Shown here in pieces: positions 62,195-64,000 of a stretch of DNA of 64,000 bases. The translations under genes and the position numbers were made by a program. The notes under the pieces are model-generated. The model did not search any database, was not told the DNA's origin, and worked only from the letters and a program-made list of their open reading frames with translations. Each line of letters begins with the position of its first letter. The first letter of the stretch is position 1. This DNA is from Occallatibacter savannae (GTDB lineage: Bacteria > Acidobacteriota > Terriglobia > Terriglobales > Acidobacteriaceae): NCBI RefSeq assembly GCF_003131205.1, contig NZ_QFFY01000010.1:62001-126000 (forward strand), in the 5' to 3' direction.

Positions 62195-64000
62195 GCGAGA
62201 CCCTGAGGCTCATCAAGCGCATCTGGGCCTTCCTGCGCCGCAAGCCCCTTGACGACGACCTCGAGGACGAGCTCGCAGCGCACCTGCAGTTCGCCATCGA
62301 AGACAACATCGCGCGCGGCATGTCCCCAACCGAAGCCCGCCGCATCGCGCTCATCAACATCGGCGGCATGGACCACGCTCGCTACCAGCACCGCCAAGCA
62401 CGAGGCTTTATGACTCTCGACATCTTCAAGCAGGACCTCAAGTACACCTTGCGTACGCTCTGGCACGATCCCAGCTTCACCGTTGTCGCCGTCCTCATCC
62501 TCGCGCTCGCCATCGGCGCGAACATCGCCGTCTTCAGCGTCGTCAACACCCTCCTGCTTCGGCCGTTGCCGTTTCCCGCTGCCCATCAACTCGTCTGGAT
62601 CGCTCCTCCGCCCACCAAGTGCGGCATGTCCTGCGCCACCTACTCCACCGACGCATATGACGAGTTCCGCGTTGCCAGCCGCTCCTATCAGGACGTTACC
62701 GGCTACTTCGCCTTCTCCGGTGCAGACAACCTCAGCCTCAATCTCGGTGGCGCTCCCCTCCCAGCCACAGGCATCGACGTCATCCAGAACTTCTTCCAAG
62801 TCCTTGGCGTTCAGGCGCAGATGGGCCGCGTCTTCACGCCAGACGACGCGCGCAACGGAGCAGCACCCGTCATCCTCCTCTCCAACGCGTGGTGGAAACG
62901 CCAGTTCAACGCCGACCCCAGCATCATCGGCAAGGCCTTCGACATAAACGGAAGGCAGACCACCGTCATCGGCGTGCTCCCGGCGTCCTTTGACTTCGGC
63001 GCAGTCTTCGCGCCCGGAACCAAGGTCGACGCCATCACCCCACTCAACCTCTACGGCCCGCCCCGCGACTGGGGCAACATCATCACCCTCATCGGCCGCA
63101 TGAAGCCCGGCGTCACGCTAGACCAGGCGGTCGACGAAGCAGCCCGCGTCGCCCCCCGCATGTGCTGGAACAACAAGCATCCCGAAACCTGCGGCGAATA
63201 CAAAGGTTCCGTGGTCCCCGTTCCGCTCAAGGACTACATCGGCGGAAAACTTCGCCGTTCGCTCATTGTCCTCTGGAGCGCCGTCGGAGCAATCCTCCTC
63301 ATCGCCTGCGTCAACCTCTCCAACCTCCTGCTCGCCCGCGCCGCCGCTCGCGCCAAGGAGTTCGCCATGCGTGGTGCACTCGGCGCCAGCCGCGCGCGCA
63401 TCGTTCGCCAGCTCCTCACAGAAAGTCTCGTGCTGTCCGGCATGGGCGCCATCTTCGGCTTTATGCTCGCAGCGGTCCTTGTCGAATGGCTCGCGCATCA
63501 GGGCGCAATCGCCCTACCTCTCCTCAGCACTCTGCATATGGACGGCGCTGCCCTTGGCTGGACCGTGTTGATCTCGTTTTTCTCCGCCACAATCTTCGGC
63601 ATTGTTCCCGGACTGCGCATGGCCGGCGGCAACGTCTATGAATCCCTCAAAGACGCGGGCCCTGGAGCTTCCGCGAGCCGCAAACACGAGCGCATCCGCT
63701 CCGTGCTCGTCGTCTCTGAAGTCGCTCTCGCCTGCATGCTGCTCGTCGGAGCCGGCCTGCTCCTCCGCAGTTTTATGAACGTCCTTAAAGTCGATCTCGG
63801 CTTCGAGCCCGACCACGCCGCCGCAATCAAAGTTCCTTACGACGACAGTGTCCCCAATGACAAAGATGGCGCCCTCGGCGCACAAAAACGCGGAGTCCTC
63901 TTTCAGCAGATCCTCAACCGCATCGCCGCACTCCCCGGCGTCGAGGCCGCCGGATTCACCGACTATCTACCTCTCGGGCAAAACCGCTCCTGGGGCCTTC
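62191..64000 (+). CDS. ADOP/MacB-like ABC transporter permease (3' end outside window)
   Basis: The frame is open to the right edge; about 603 residues are visible of a family usually 800-900 long. An N-terminal extension of about 80 residues (DDDLEDELAAHLQFAIEDNI and RGMSPTEARRIALINIGG) is the permease N-terminal domain found in ADOP (acidobacterial duplicated orphan permease) proteins. It is followed by the first TM helix (VVAVLILALAIGANIAVFSV), a MacB-like periplasmic core domain (DVTGYFAFSGADNLSLNLGG, NPSIIGKAFDINGRQ-like) and a FtsX-like transmembrane region (LIVLWSAVGAILLIACVNLS, RARIVRQLLTESLVLSGMGA). ADOP permeases lack a cognate ATPase gene and their substrates are mostly unknown. 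Confidence 0.92.
   Translation, partial: MSETLRLIKRIWAFLRRKPLDDDLEDELAAHLQFAIEDNIARGMSPTEARRIALINIGGMDHARYQHRQARGFMTLDIFKQDLKYTLRTLWHDPSFTVVAVLILALAIGANIAVFSVVNTLLLRPLPFPAAHQLVWIAPPPTKCGMSCATYSTDAYDEFRVASRSYQDVTGYFAFSGADNLSLNLGGAPLPATGIDVIQNFFQVLGVQAQMGRVFTPDDARNGAAPVILLSNAWWKRQFNADPSIIGKAFDINGRQTTVIGVLPASFDFGAVFAPGTKVDAITPLNLYGPPRDWGNIITLIGRMKPGVTLDQAVDEAARVAPRMCWNNKHPETCGEYKGSVVPVPLKDYIGGKLRRSLIVLWSAVGAILLIACVNLSNLLLARAAARAKEFAMRGALGASRARIVRQLLTESLVLSGMGAIFGFMLAAVLVEWLAHQGAIALPLLSTLHMDGAALGWTVLISFFSATIFGIVPGLRMAGGNVYESLKDAGPGASASRKHERIRSVLVVSEVALACMLLVGAGLLLRSFMNVLKVDLGFEPDHAAAIKVPYDDSVPNDKDGALGAQKRGVLFQQILNRIAALPGVEAAGFTDYLPLGQNRSWGL

Overview
This 64 kb window is a GC-rich, gene-dense chromosomal segment without tRNA, rRNA, CRISPR or insertion-sequence features that I could recognise. 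The gene content points to an acidobacterium, probably of the Acidobacteriaceae/Terriglobales. This is an inference from a PadR regulator translationally coupled to an ADOP-type (MacB-like) permease, many secreted proteins of unknown function, paired RND pumps, frequent GTG/TTG starts and short dispersed palindromes. No 16S gene is present to confirm it.

Layout. 1-1.7 kb: 3' part of PEP carboxylase. 2.1-3.6 kb: overlapping Crp/Fnr regulator, XRE-cupin regulator and a small CxxC protein. 3.7-5.5 kb: a 55-aa coiled-coil protein, an orphan Flp pilin, a GNAT acetyltransferase and a cold-shock protein. 5.8-11.4 kb: PLP decarboxylase, aldose-epimerase-like protein and galactokinase in an overlapping operon, then alpha-glucan phosphorylase. 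11.5-27.2 kb: two divergently oriented RND efflux systems, an MdtABC-like operon on the minus strand and a permease-adaptor-outer-membrane-factor operon on the plus strand. 27.9-31.6 kb: secreted protein, cysE/cysK, TspO. 31.8-43.8 kb: mostly housekeeping genes (thrS, tdh, lpdA, miaA, purD, rpsU) mixed with a TPR/retropepsin-like protein, a Sel1-repeat protein and zinc-ribbon and small membrane proteins. 44-51.2 kb: gamma-carbonic anhydrase-like protein, PAP2 phosphatase, aldo/keto reductase, a secreted protein, hisS and aspS. 51.5-59.8 kb: GH57/DUF3536 protein, AlkA-like glycosylase, polytopic membrane protein, aldehyde dehydrogenase, secreted protein, SDR. 59.8-64 kb: small protein, a histidine kinase with an ethylene-receptor-like sensor domain, PadR and the start of an ADOP permease.

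The most notable observations are: (1) a histidine kinase at 60346-61479 whose membrane domain aligns with the plant/cyanobacterial ethylene-binding domain, retaining the Cys-x3-His copper ligands but with Asn and Cys at two normally conserved positions; (2) an insertion of about 165 residues rich in Ser, Ala and Gly in one RND permease; (3) two related short coiled-coil proteins, one only 55 aa long; (4) several families of short dispersed repeats, one of which has a hairpin with compensatory changes between its two copies. I did not find one clearly novel multi-gene system. The histidine kinase and the repeat families are the best leads.
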